DNA from: Ostrinia nubilalis
Lineage: Eukaryota > Arthropoda > Insecta > Lepidoptera > Crambidae
Assembly (NCBI RefSeq): GCF_963855985.1
Contig: NC_087118.1
Span: 4,464,001 to 4,528,000, forward strand
Direction of reading: 5' to 3'
DNA length: 64,000 nucleotides
Shown: positions 11,676 through 20,847 of the stretch, piece after piece
Position numbering within the stretch: position 1 is the stretch's first letter
Layout of the letters: every line of letters begins with the position of its first letter
Translations under genes and position numbers: made by a program
The notes under the pieces: generated by a model
Told to the model about the DNA's origin: nothing
Databases searched by the model: none
What the model saw: only the letters and a program-made list of their open reading frames with translations

Positions 11676-12520
11676 CCCTTAAGGCGCATCTAGCCTGGTA
11701 AACTGGAGGCACGTCTAGCCTCGTCATACTAAGTCATAGTCATAGTCCAAGGCACGTCTAGCCTAATGAACTGGAGGCGCTTCTAGCCTCGTTATATTTA
11801 GTCGTATTCAAAAGCGCATCTAGCCTGATAAACTAGAGGAATGTCTAGCCTCGTTATACTAAGTCATAGTCATGGTCATAGTCATGGTCATGGTCATAGT
11901 CATAGTCAAAGTCAAAGTCAAAGGTCAAAATATCTTTATTCGTTTAGACTAATTAATAGTACTTACAAATGGTCGAATATTTTGTTCTTAAGGAACCTCT
12001 ACATGTCTCATACTTAGTCATAGGCAATGGCGCATCTAGCCTGATAAACTGGAGGCACGTCTAGCCTCGTTATACTAAGTCATAGTCCAAGGCGCATCTA
12101 GCCTAATAAACTGGAGGCGCGTCGAGCCTCGATATACTAAGTCACAGTCATGGTCATGGTCATAGTCATAGTCTAAGGCGCATCTAGTCTAAGGCGCATC
12201 TAGCCTAATAAACTGGAGGCGCGTCTAGCCTCGATATACTAAGTCAGTCACAGTCATGGTCATAGATAGTCTAAGGTGCATCTAGCCTAATAAACTGGAG
12301 GCGCGTCCAGTTCTCATACTTAGTCATAGTCAATGGCGCATCTAGCCTGATAAACTGGAGGCACGTCTAGCCTCGTTATACTAAGTCATAGTCATGGTCA
12401 TGGTCATGGTCATGGTCATGGTCATGGTCATGGTCATGGTCATATTGGTCATGGACATAGTCATAGTCTAAGGCGTATCTAGCCCAATAATCTGGAGGCG
12501 CGTCTAGCCTCGTTTTAAAC
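11676..12520. repeat. Minisatellite with nested hexamer expansion
   Basis: About nine degenerate units of 60-90 bp. Each carries GGCGCATCTAGCCT, then AAACTGGAGGC, then GCGTCTAGCCTCG and ATACTAAGTCATAGTC. Inside the units a hexamer, CATGGT/CATAGT, is expanded to different lengths; the longest run is at about 12,388-12,445. A block at 11,938-12,005 is unrelated filler. Confidence 0.85.
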
Positions 12521-13157
12521 ATAACTTTTCCATGCATTAAACGAAATATTCATACTTATTTCTACTTGAACTTTTAAAATCAATTACTTTTTAACCAAAT
12601 AAATTAAGACGTACCTTATGAGCTGTAGATCACGTACCACTTCTGAGTTGAAATGAAACACTCTTGTAGGTTGTTTAACTTGTATTTCAGCACCACTGAT
12701 TTACACAATTCCGACATTATGACGTCAACCTAATAGTACCTCTCGCTTCGAACGCTCAAATCGAACTGACTGTCCAGCGGCATGCCAGCGATAAGGTAAC
12801 TTCCCCTTCCATCAGTGAAAGTCGACCGGTTCAAAACGACTTATCGACGGCATGCCCCGGAACTAGTCAAATGCAATACTTATTTCATAATTAGCTGTTT
12901 TTTTAATTTTTAAAATAATAAAATGTATACAATAAAAATCTAAAATAATTAAATTAAATAATAAATATGAAATAATTGGATGTAATACACAATAAATTCT
13001 AAAATCATTCTAATGTCTGCAAAATGCCTAGGAAGTAATCAAATAAAGTATTTTAATTTAATAATGGGTTTTTGGGTTCTTCTAAAATACAATAAAAATA
13101 CTCAAATTGTTACAATAACTATTTAAAAGTAACCAATAATCGTATAAAATACAATAT

Positions 13158-14887
13158 AAGGTGTTATTTTTTATACTGATCATACTTTACCAACGCATCT
13201 AATAAAATCATACAAATACAACCCAAGTGTTTTAAAAAAAAAATTCAGGCTAGTTTTTGTTTTTACTTTTCGTAACAAAAAAAAGATATTATTTTTACAA
13301 CCATCCTGTCTTCACTCACTGCCTCTCTCTCTTTCTTTACCATTTCATTCATACGAGCACGAACAATGGCCGCGCGCGTTCATTCAAATTTCACACACAT
13401 AAAGGTTAGATTACACTAAACCTACGTTACCAAAAATTATCACTCGTGAGTATGTACGAAGTTACGTCATGTTAATAGGTACTACGCGCTGGGAGAAACA
13501 AAATCTAGCCACTTAAGTAGGTAAATAAGTGTATTTTCATTAGTGTAATAGCGGGGGACTTTTCCAACGAACCGAGGCGCATCATCCGCGTTAAACTAGA
13601 AATTTAAAAAAGGATAGAAATTGGAATTCAATATCTACGGTTTCGTAATGCCTACGCAATTTATTTAGAGACGTAATAAAAAAATGATAGGTACATACCT
13701 ATTACTACTTCGCTTCGCTTCAGTGGAAATGCACCCTAATATTGAATATGAATAGGTGTTGTAAATAAAACTCACTGATCAATTTTCCTGGTTTTAATTC
13801 CTAAATTATGATTTGCCATCACACTTTAGATTCATTGATTTTACTTATTCACACATTTACCTATTTTGAATGTTGTTATTTAAAGTTCCTAGGTTATTAT
13901 TACACTAATCACAATACATTTTGAACGTCAAGCCTTTGTTGAATGTTCACGTAAACACTGTCTTGCACTGTCTAATCTAGCCACGATCGAATTGAGGTAA
14001 TGCTTCCGGGCTGCACACTTGCTTGCTGTTCACTAGACACCACGTCGGATGTTGTATTCACAATTCGCGCACTAACTTTTTTACGGAAAAAGTCCCTTTC
14101 GCGTAAACAAGCACTCATCTGTCCAAATCACACTGTAGGTATGACTTCCGCAATATCCATCGATAGAACTCGGTCGCGGTCGTGGCCCTCTGGCAACAAC
14201 TCCTTGATAAGGCATTCCGTATTTTTACGCAAAAGCCGCCGTCTGCGGCGCTCGCATCTGGGTACCGCCAGCACTGTGCCGGTGATTGAAATTGTAATCC
14301 AGAACTTCGTCCTCGAAGCGCACGGGATCTCGTCAAATCAGGATACGGCTGCGCTCCCTGAAGCGCTGCGCGGCTCCAAACAAGCAAGGTGTGAAGGTTT
14401 TCGACTCGTCAATGTTTCTCGTCGGCCAGTTAGTGTGCCCGAAACATAATTTCACATGCGTTTTGTTATTTATTAAGCGCGGCATTGTAATAACTCGCAC
14501 ATACACTGCAATACGTTTGGGCACATTGGACCACAGCATTGGACGGACTGGGACGTTTGTTTTGTTTATGTTGTTGCGCTCCCGCATGCCGATCGGCGGC
14601 TCGACGCGGGCTGTGGGCGCGGAGCGACTGGCAGCGATATCAATATGGCCGACTCACGCGGCGCGGCACGTGGCAGCGGTCGTTGCCCTCGGCCGGCTAC
14701 TACGATAGTGCGTAAACGAATACTCACCGCGCTCAAAGGATGATTTATTTTTTATTTTTTTCGAAACATTCTTTGTCGATTTACTCGAAAACTAGCCTGA
14801 ATTTTTTTTAAAAACACTTGGGTTGTATTTGTATGATTTTATTAGATGCGTTGGTAAAGTATGATCAGTATAAAAAATAACACCTTA
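13158..14887. mobile_element. Mariner-like TIR transposon inside the LTR
   Basis: Ends are long inverted repeats of about 100 bp (AGGTGTTATTTTTTATACTG at the left, its reverse complement at the right, extending through the ACCCAAGTGTTTT region). Comparison with the uninterrupted LTR at 7609-7625 shows the target and a TATA duplication, or a TA duplication with a TAAGGTG terminus. It contains a decayed transposase on the minus strand. Confidence 0.85.
13990..14590 (-). pseudogene. Decayed mariner-like transposase
   Basis: No frame is intact. On the minus strand, fragments in all three frames carry a WTDECLFTREGLF segment near 14,110-14,150, resembling the first catalytic Asp region of Tc1/mariner-type DDE transposases (FTDE-FTR). 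Upstream frames show a Leu-Asp-Tyr-Asn segment and an Arg-rich stretch that fit the helix-turn-helix side. Numerous frameshifts. Assignment rests on the TDE motif, the TIRs and the TA-type insertion. Confidence 0.5.
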
Positions 14888-15135
14888 TATAAATTCTAAA
14901 ATCATTACATAACCCACCACGATATGTTTTTTAAATAATGTACTAACTATTATTATTAGTTATTAGTATTTTATTGTTGTTGTTTGGAAGAGAGGATTGT
15001 AATATTTGTATTATAAGTAGGTAGTTCTGAATAATAATGACAAGTATATTTTGTGAATGTCTCTGTAATACGAACCAGTTCAAATATAGATTTGGAACAC
15101 AACGGACGTCTCATTCCACCTATCTTCTACAAGCC

Positions 15136-16020
15136 CTACACGGACACCGTACACTTTAGGTTCACCGACCTCGATTGTGCAATGTCGTCGTGAATTATCG
15201 AGTTATGATATTCATTGCAATATTTGCATCGTTTTGTCGAATTGCATGGCCTGTAATGTTTATACAAGCAGTTTTGGCATATTTCCTTTTTTGCAATTGT
15301 CGTCAGGCGGGTGTCCGGTTTCATGTTGAGGAACTTTTCACATTGATACAAATCGTGTTTGTCTTCACAAAGCGGGCATTTTGGTGTATATGTGACCACA
15401 GATTGATAAGGTTCACTTGAAATTCGCTTAGGATAAAGAGATTTGAATGTCGGCTTCGATTGATATGATTGTTTTTTATCTGTTGTGTCCCGTTTTCTCT
15501 TCGATAGGGGCTCTAGGGCAGTAAACTTGCTTTCGATAAAATTCATGAGTTCTTCAAATGATGGTAGTTCCCGTGGTGTCTTGCGGGATTCCTTGTAGTC
15601 GGTATAAGTTTCAGTATCCAGCTTCTTGCATATTAGATGTACCAAGAGCGGATCCCATGATGTCGTATCGACCCCAAGATTGTGAATCGCATGTATACTC
15701 TCCATAGTAGTGTCATACAAGCGTTTTAATTCAAATGCAGATTGTCGGTGCACAGAAGGTTGTGACAAAAATGTTTCTATTTGGTTGGTAAATAGAACTT
15801 GAGTGTTGTTGTATCGATGCATAAGTAGGTCACGGGCGGTCTCGTAGTTGTCAGCTGATATGTTAAGATGTTGGATGAGACGTTCCGCTTCACCTCGTAG
15901 TTTTCCCTTTAGGTATTGCATTTTCTGTGCGTTACTCAGACTGCTGTTGTTATGTATAGTCTCATTGAAGAGGTCCAAAAAGGTAGGCCACTGACTATAC
16001 TTTCCAGTAAATCCCGTATG
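15136..16020 (-). pseudogene. gag: BEL/Pao gag, C-terminal part
   Basis: Minus-strand frame resembling Pao-type gag: FTGKYSQWPTFLDLFNETI opens the conserved DUF1759-like region, then KMQYLKGKLRGEAERLI, and a C-terminal Cys/His cluster (CPLCEDKHDLYQCEKF, CQNCLYKHYRPC, CKYCNEYHNSIIH). It ends at a stop at 15,136 and no protease or RT follows, so pol is lost. The open frame appears to continue upstream only because it runs antisense into the inserted LINE; real gag sequence ends near 16,020 and resumes at 17,720. About 225 bp to its left (14,910-15,135) hold nothing recognisable and could be its 3' LTR remnant. Confidence 0.8.
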
Positions 16021-16024
16021 TTCT

Positions 16025-17395
16025 ACACAGGCGGGAGATATTGAGAGAGAAATAATGGTTCGCGTAGGAACTATGGTTGACGCCAAACTGCAAGGCATAG
16101 AGGAAAGACTCCTCCCAGAAAAGCGCCTTCGCCCATCTTTGGCAGCAGATAAAGCGAAAGTACTGGCCCCAGCCGAAGACTCAACCGCTCTCCCCACGAA
16201 AAAACAAAGCGGCCCAACCACACGGGCGTCGGCTAAAAGGGTTGCCTCAGCACCCTCCGTAAAGAGTGCACCAACTACTCCCGCAAATGCTGCAACAACC
16301 GCAGCCACCCAGGCGCACGCCAATCAGAAAGAATCCCTGGTTGCCGAGCCTCTCGTAGCGGCCGTGAAACTAGCGTCGCCTCCTAAAAGAGGCCGTGTAA
16401 GAAAGAAAGGTAAGGGCAAATCTCAACCTGCCCCCATGCCTACCAGACCAGAACCTCGCCCGCTTCCTCCACCCCCCGTGTCCATGGATGCTGAGTGGAC
16501 GGAGGTTGTAAAGCGTGGTAAGGGTAAGAAGCAAGGAGGCCAAGCCCCACTAACCAGCGTCAAACCGCCCAGCCAACAGAAGGCTGGGCCGGGCAGAGAA
16601 AAGGGCAAAGCCCGCAGGGTTCGTGTCCCGAGAACGGCCGCAATCTCGGTCGTGTTTACGCCGGAGGCCGCTCGTCAGGATCCACCTCGTGACTTCCAAT
16701 GGTTTATGCACATTGCAAAGCAGCAGGTGGATCTCGCCCAACTGGGCATAATGGACGGCCTCCGCTTTAAGCCAGGTCAAACGGCAGCGAAGCTCCTCGT
16801 CCTCTCTGGTCCAGACGCGGAGGAGAAGGCGGATAGGCTGGCTGCTGCCCTCCGTGATGTCCCCGCTTTCACAGCGGAAATGGTCGCTATAAGGCGACCG
16901 ATAAAGAGTGAAGACATCCAACTGTCCGGTTTGGATGAATCTATCGAACAGTCGGAACTCGCGACGGCTATCTCCATCAAAACTGGGTGCCCACTGGAAC
17001 AGATCAAAGTGGGTAAAATAAGCGGTACCCGGGACACCCGCAGTGTCATCGCGCGGGTGCCGTCGAAAACGGCGAAACAGCTGGCAAGTCTACGTCGGCT
17101 ACTTGTAGGATGGGCCTCGGTGCAAATTACGTTGCTAAAACCGAGACCTTTGAGGTGTGTGTCCTGTTGGGGCGATGGGCATGTCGCTCACAAATGCGCT
17201 GCCAACGTCAGCGACCGCAGTGCGCTCTGCTTCCGATGCGGTCAGCCTGGGCACCAGAGGAAGGAATGTCCTGCCAATGAACCCCACTGTCTACTTTGCT
17301 CAGCGGTAGGAAAGGCAGCGGACCACATGCTGGGGACAAAAGATTGCCCTCAGCCACTGCAAAAGTCGAAACCGGTGCCTTCTGGGCCCGGCTAG
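16025..17395 (+). CDS. R1-clade LINE ORF1 (gag-like), 5'-truncated
   Basis: A frame open from the insertion edge to TAG at 17,393; the ATG at 16,055 is internal, since in-frame codons extend to the left edge. N-terminal part is Pro/Ala/Lys-rich. The C-terminus has three CCHC-type knuckles typical of R1/TRAS/SART ORF1 proteins, which package the RNA: CVSCWGDGHVAHKC, CFRCGQPGHQRKEC and CLLCSAVGKAADH..C. No internal stop, so it is young relative to its neighbours. Confidence 0.8.
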   Translation, partial: TQAGDIEREIMVRVGTMVDAKLQGIEERLLPEKRLRPSLAADKAKVLAPAEDSTALPTKKQSGPTTRASAKRVASAPSVKSAPTTPANAATTAATQAHANQKESLVAEPLVAAVKLASPPKRGRVRKKGKGKSQPAPMPTRPEPRPLPPPPVSMDAEWTEVVKRGKGKKQGGQAPLTSVKPPSQQKAGPGREKGKARRVRVPRTAAISVVFTPEAARQDPPRDFQWFMHIAKQQVDLAQLGIMDGLRFKPGQTAAKLLVLSGPDAEEKADRLAAALRDVPAFTAEMVAIRRPIKSEDIQLSGLDESIEQSELATAISIKTGCPLEQIKVGKISGTRDTRSVIARVPSKTAKQLASLRRLLVGWASVQITLLKPRPLRCVSCWGDGHVAHKCAANVSDRSALCFRCGQPGHQRKECPANEPHCLLCSAVGKAADHMLGTKDCPQPLQKSKPVPSGPG

Positions 17396-17719
17396 CCTCA
17401 TGGAGGTGGACGCGGGGGCGTCCGCTTCCTAACACTGAGGCCCGAAGTGCGCGCGGAGTCCCCGCGTGCTTTGGAGAGATGACCCCTTGAAGGGGTCTGT
17501 AGAGCGAGGCTGCGGCCGTTGCGTGGGGGCAGGCATGCGAACGATTCACTGACTCGTATGCTGCCCCACTAAGCGCTACCAGAGGGACCCGACTGGTTTT
17601 TAGTGGGTAGGCCTTGCCCTTCAGGCGAGGAGAGCCCCACATAACTCATTGGCTCCCCCGGGCTGGTGAGTATGCAGTTTCATGCATTTTCCAGTCGAAA
17701 AAAAAAAAAAAAAAAAAAA
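16026..17719 (+). mobile_element. R1-type LINE insertion lacking ORF2
   Basis: Inserted into Pao gag on the plus strand. It starts inside ORF1, contains the rest of ORF1, a GC-rich 3' region of about 300 bp (17,396-17,699), and ends in about 20 A residues after CCAGTCG. The 3' flank (ATAGACATTCC on the minus strand) resembles the 5' flank (GTAGAACATAC), a likely diverged target-site duplication. ORF2 (endonuclease and RT) is entirely missing. Confidence 0.75.
17396..17719 (+). other. 3' UTR and poly(A) tail of the R1-type LINE
   Basis: GC-rich non-coding stretch ending in a poly(A) run at about 17,699-17,719. It joins directly to Pao gag sequence read on the other strand. Confidence 0.65.
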
Positions 17720-18391
17720 GGAATGTCTATCTTCAGGGTTGATTGTTGCAGATGTGTTGTAGAACTCAACTTTCTGTTTAATTGTCGTTTTGTCTTATTG
17801 TACAAAGATTCGTAAAACATGAACTCATCTTCATAGTCCTGGTTGCTGCCTTCTAGTATGTTGTCAATTCGCATGTGTAGTTCGTCGATGGTTCGCCAAC
17901 GGTGTTGTAGGTCCTTGAGTAGGTCTTCAATTTCCCACTTTTCCTCGATGTCAACAATGTCAGGGCGCTTTATCACTCGTGACAAAGCTCTAAAGTATGT
18001 CTTTTGCTGTGATATAAGTTCATCTACTTGACTTCCTGGGTTCGTTCCTCGCTCTTCATGTCTTGATAGCTTGAATGTCGGTTTCGAAGAACTGGGAACG
18101 GGCTCGAGAGTAGGTGGAACAAACGGAGGATATTCGACGATGATCCTACGCTGCTTGTCATAATAATCCTTTGTCTGCTGATAAATGTTCTTGTCGAAGT
18201 AGTCCGATTCGCCTTCGTATGATAATAGGAGTGTGTTGTTGTGATCAAACTCACCCCAATATTTGTCTATTGCAGTAAGACGCGTGTCAATGTACTCCTT
18301 AGTCTTCCTGCTAGCGCTGTCCTTTCCAAAGTTAACGCCAATCCTTTGGATCTCTTGAATCAACTCGTTTTGACGTTGAAGAAGAGCTTCC
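17720..18391 (-). pseudogene. gag: BEL/Pao gag, N-terminal part
   Basis: Minus-strand frame from ATG at 18,391 (MEALLQRQNELIQEIQRIG) to the LINE poly(A), with charged helical segments (DIEEKWEIEDLLKDLQHRW, EFMFYESLYNKTKRQLN) typical of the Pao gag N-terminus. The frame upstream of this ATG is also open but AT-rich and less protein-like. The part 15,136-16,020 continues this gene beyond the LINE. Confidence 0.75.
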
Positions 18392-19058
18392 ATGTCGAAT
18401 GTCGATGATAATGTCGAATGTCGATGATGATAGAAGATGCTATTTATAATCGATAGCTCCTCTGGAGTTGCTGTGTGGCGCTTCTGCAATCCTTATGCAG
18501 TATGTGCGTCCTTGTCTCAATTTGACCGGGGAGACCCTCTTCCGGGAGGCCAGTCAAACCGATTCGCTACTACAGTCCGGAAAAACAGAGCACTACACAG
18601 TTAAAATGTCACTGTCGATGTCCGATGATAGCTCCAGGCGCCGCGACGTGAGGCACGACGTTGAGGTTCCCAGAGGATGATAACAGGTTCAGTTTTTGTC
18701 TCGAAGGACCATTAATGTAGCGTGAACTACATTAAATTGATACTGATAGGTGATAATGTCGTGTTATTGTCGAAATATTGTCGTGATATAGGGGAAAATT
18801 TAATGAAACGACCGTTTCCCCGTTTCGTTTTATTATAAGTTTTTGCATAACAGTAATTTGTCGAAATATGATACGATGACTCGTACACAATAGATGCTTA
18901 ATAAGTTCGAACTCCAGCAAAGAAAATCCTTAGAAAGTCAATTAACTGTCTAGCATACTTCTCCACTAATTTGGACGAGGCTGTACCTAGCTTGCTCAGG
19001 TTAAGAAAAAACAGTCTCCTGAACTGGTGGATTGGTCGTGTTTAGATAGTTAGGTACG
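18392..19058. other. Upstream region of Pao element, no gene
   Basis: Should contain the 5' leader and LTR of the minus-strand Pao element. I could not find a TG..CA repeat shared with the other side, nor a primer binding site. The right edge is the start of the DIRS-like element. Confidence 0.35.
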
Positions 19059-19060
19059 AT

Positions 19061-19224
19061 TATACTCAAGCTTCGTCCTTCGAGATTAAGTAATACACAT
19101 GTAGTAGCACCTACCATGTCGCCAGTTAGCACAGTTATTTGAGAGTACTAATATTTAATAAAAAATCAAAATACCGTTACCGTTACAACTTCCAACGTTA
19201 TCGCTGTATCGCCACTAGTTGTCA
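19061..19224 (+). repeat. DIRS left inverted terminal repeat
   Basis: Reverse complement of 31,229-31,372 over 19,081-19,224, with the extreme outer bases (19,061-19,080) unique to this end but repeated, inverted, in the internal complementary region. TATATAAA at about 19,293-19,300, just inside, directly precedes the gag ATG. Confidence 0.9.
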
Positions 19225-19300
19225 ATTCACTGTCTGTGCTCTGCCGGTGCGCACACGTTTTTTCCGTTCGTTACAAGTTTTTTTTCCAGCAGTATATAAA

Positions 19301-20847
19301 ATGGGAAAACGAAAACATTCCGATCAAGATGGATATGAGTATATTATAAAGAAGTTAATAAAGTTGGAAAAAAGGGTGAAACGATCCAAGAAAAAACGAC
19401 GTGACTCATCAACATCAAGTGATTCGCATAACTCGGTTGCTTCGCCGAAAAACCTAGAAGGTAGGTTGCATACTACCCACTTGAACATATTATTTTATGA
19501 AATATTCCATTACTGCGGTTAACCGATTGGGTTATCACTTTAGTGGAAAAAATCATACCTTACGTGTATTAAGTTAGCTCTGCGCGCAGTTTTTGGGATT
19601 GTCACTTAGTTAATAAACACGATAAATATACGATGTTGCGGGCTACCGGCTGGGTAGGGTAGTCACTTCATTGTTACTAAATTTTTAGAAATAACATGAA
19701 AAAGTACATTGCGGGCTTCCGATTGGGTTGTCACTTTGATACTTGTGTTTCATATAGCATTCCCGATATGTACCTATTTTTACTCAGTAAAAAATGGAAT
19801 GTAAACATTCAATACATTTTTTTAGACGGCTCAATGGTCGAGTTGGAATCAATATACGTTGACAACTATGTTACGGCGGTGGATTTGGAGACCACAAATG
19901 ACGAATGCCGGCCAGCGAGTGTTGTGAACATCTCGCGACCAGAACGCGAGTGCTCACCTATAGCTTCAACGAGCAAAGCTGCGCTTGCGTCAACAAGTGT
20001 CGAGCCACAACCAGGTATCGAATCTCAATCAATCGAAGCGCCACAGTCACAAACAAATACCTCACCGTGTGAAGAACCGATGGACAAAATTATGCTAGAA
20101 CTATTAGGAGATGATCCATCCGTTACCAAATCATATGGCAATGAGATTAATTCTGGACTAGCAGTTCGTATCCAGCACATGGTAACCAACGGCCTATCCA
20201 AAGATACCCGTAAAGAGCTGCAGACTAAATACCTGCCCCCTAGTAACTGCACTTTTGTTGACGCCCCCACTCTTAATCCGGAAATAAAAGCTGCTGTTTC
20301 CGAGACAGTCTTAAAAAGGGATAAGGGCATCGAATTGAAACGGAAACTCCTTGGAAGTGCAATTACCTGTATTGGGGAGGCTATATCCAAACTGTTAGCC
20401 GTGGAAGATAAAAATACAGAATTGATTAAACTCCTAATGGATGCTTGTCGTATTATATGCGACTGCCAAAATACTGATTCTGTAACACGTCGAAATTTCA
20501 TACTCTATAATCTTAAAAAGGAAATGAGAGATCAGTTACAAAAATCTAAGATTGACACTTCTCTTTTTGGTGCGGACCTAGCAGAAAATATAAAAACTGC
20601 CAGAAATATCTCGAAGTCAGGAGTCGAGCTAAAATCAGCTCCACCACCTAAGCCTGCTGCTACAAAATTCACCAAGCAAACTCCAGTTTCTACGCCTCAA
20701 AGGAATTTAAACTGGAAGGCTCCTCCTCAGAACCGCAGGCCGAAAGGGACTCAGGAGCCGAAGGAGCCTGCACAGAGGAGTCAGCCCGCGAGCTCCTCGC
20801 GACCATCATATCGAGCGCCACCTCCGAAGAATCGCAACCGACGCTAG
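19301..20847 (+). CDS. gag: DIRS gag with a predicted intron
   Basis: Exon 1 from ATG 19,301 (MGKRKHSDQDGYEYIIKKL, a Lys/Arg and Ser-rich N-terminus) to 19,460; GT at 19,461; AG at 19,824-19,825; exon 2 from 19,826 to the TAG at 20,845-20,847. Phase is kept: exon 1 contributes one base and exon 2 two bases of an Asp codon. Predicted protein about 393 residues: acidic middle, a conserved alpha-helical region (about 190-330; PPSNCTFVDAPTLNPEIKAAV, ITCIGEAISKLLAVEDKN), then a Pro/Lys/Arg-rich tail (RRPKGTQEPKEP). No zinc knuckle. It probably binds element RNA. RT lies in the -1 frame with overlap at the 3' end. Confidence 0.75.
19461..19825 (+). other. Predicted intron with ~65-nt internal tandem repeat
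   Basis: Donor AAG|GTAGGT, acceptor TTTTTTTAG|AC. Contains four degenerate units centred on GGG-T-(A/T)TCACTT at 19,529, 19,595, 19,657 and 19,725, each preceded by a CGGGCT..CCG-like segment. Confidence 0.6.

Larger units (their letters stand above)
12649..14909 (+). repeat. LTR-like repeat, copy 2, split by a transposon
   Basis: Matches 7109-7637 from TGAAATGAAACACTC to AAAATCATTACA except for small indels and a 1.73-kb insertion. Flanks differ from those of copy 1, no pol is attached and no primer-binding TGG follows, so it looks like a solo LTR. No obvious target duplication remains. Confidence 0.75.

Noticed and set aside
14000..14708. Plus-strand open frames in the mariner-like element
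   Set aside because: Antisense to the decayed transposase; no motif on the plus strand.
16020..16323. Apparent N-terminal extension of Pao gag on the minus strand
   Set aside because: It is antisense LINE ORF1; the real gag N-terminus is at 18,391-17,720.
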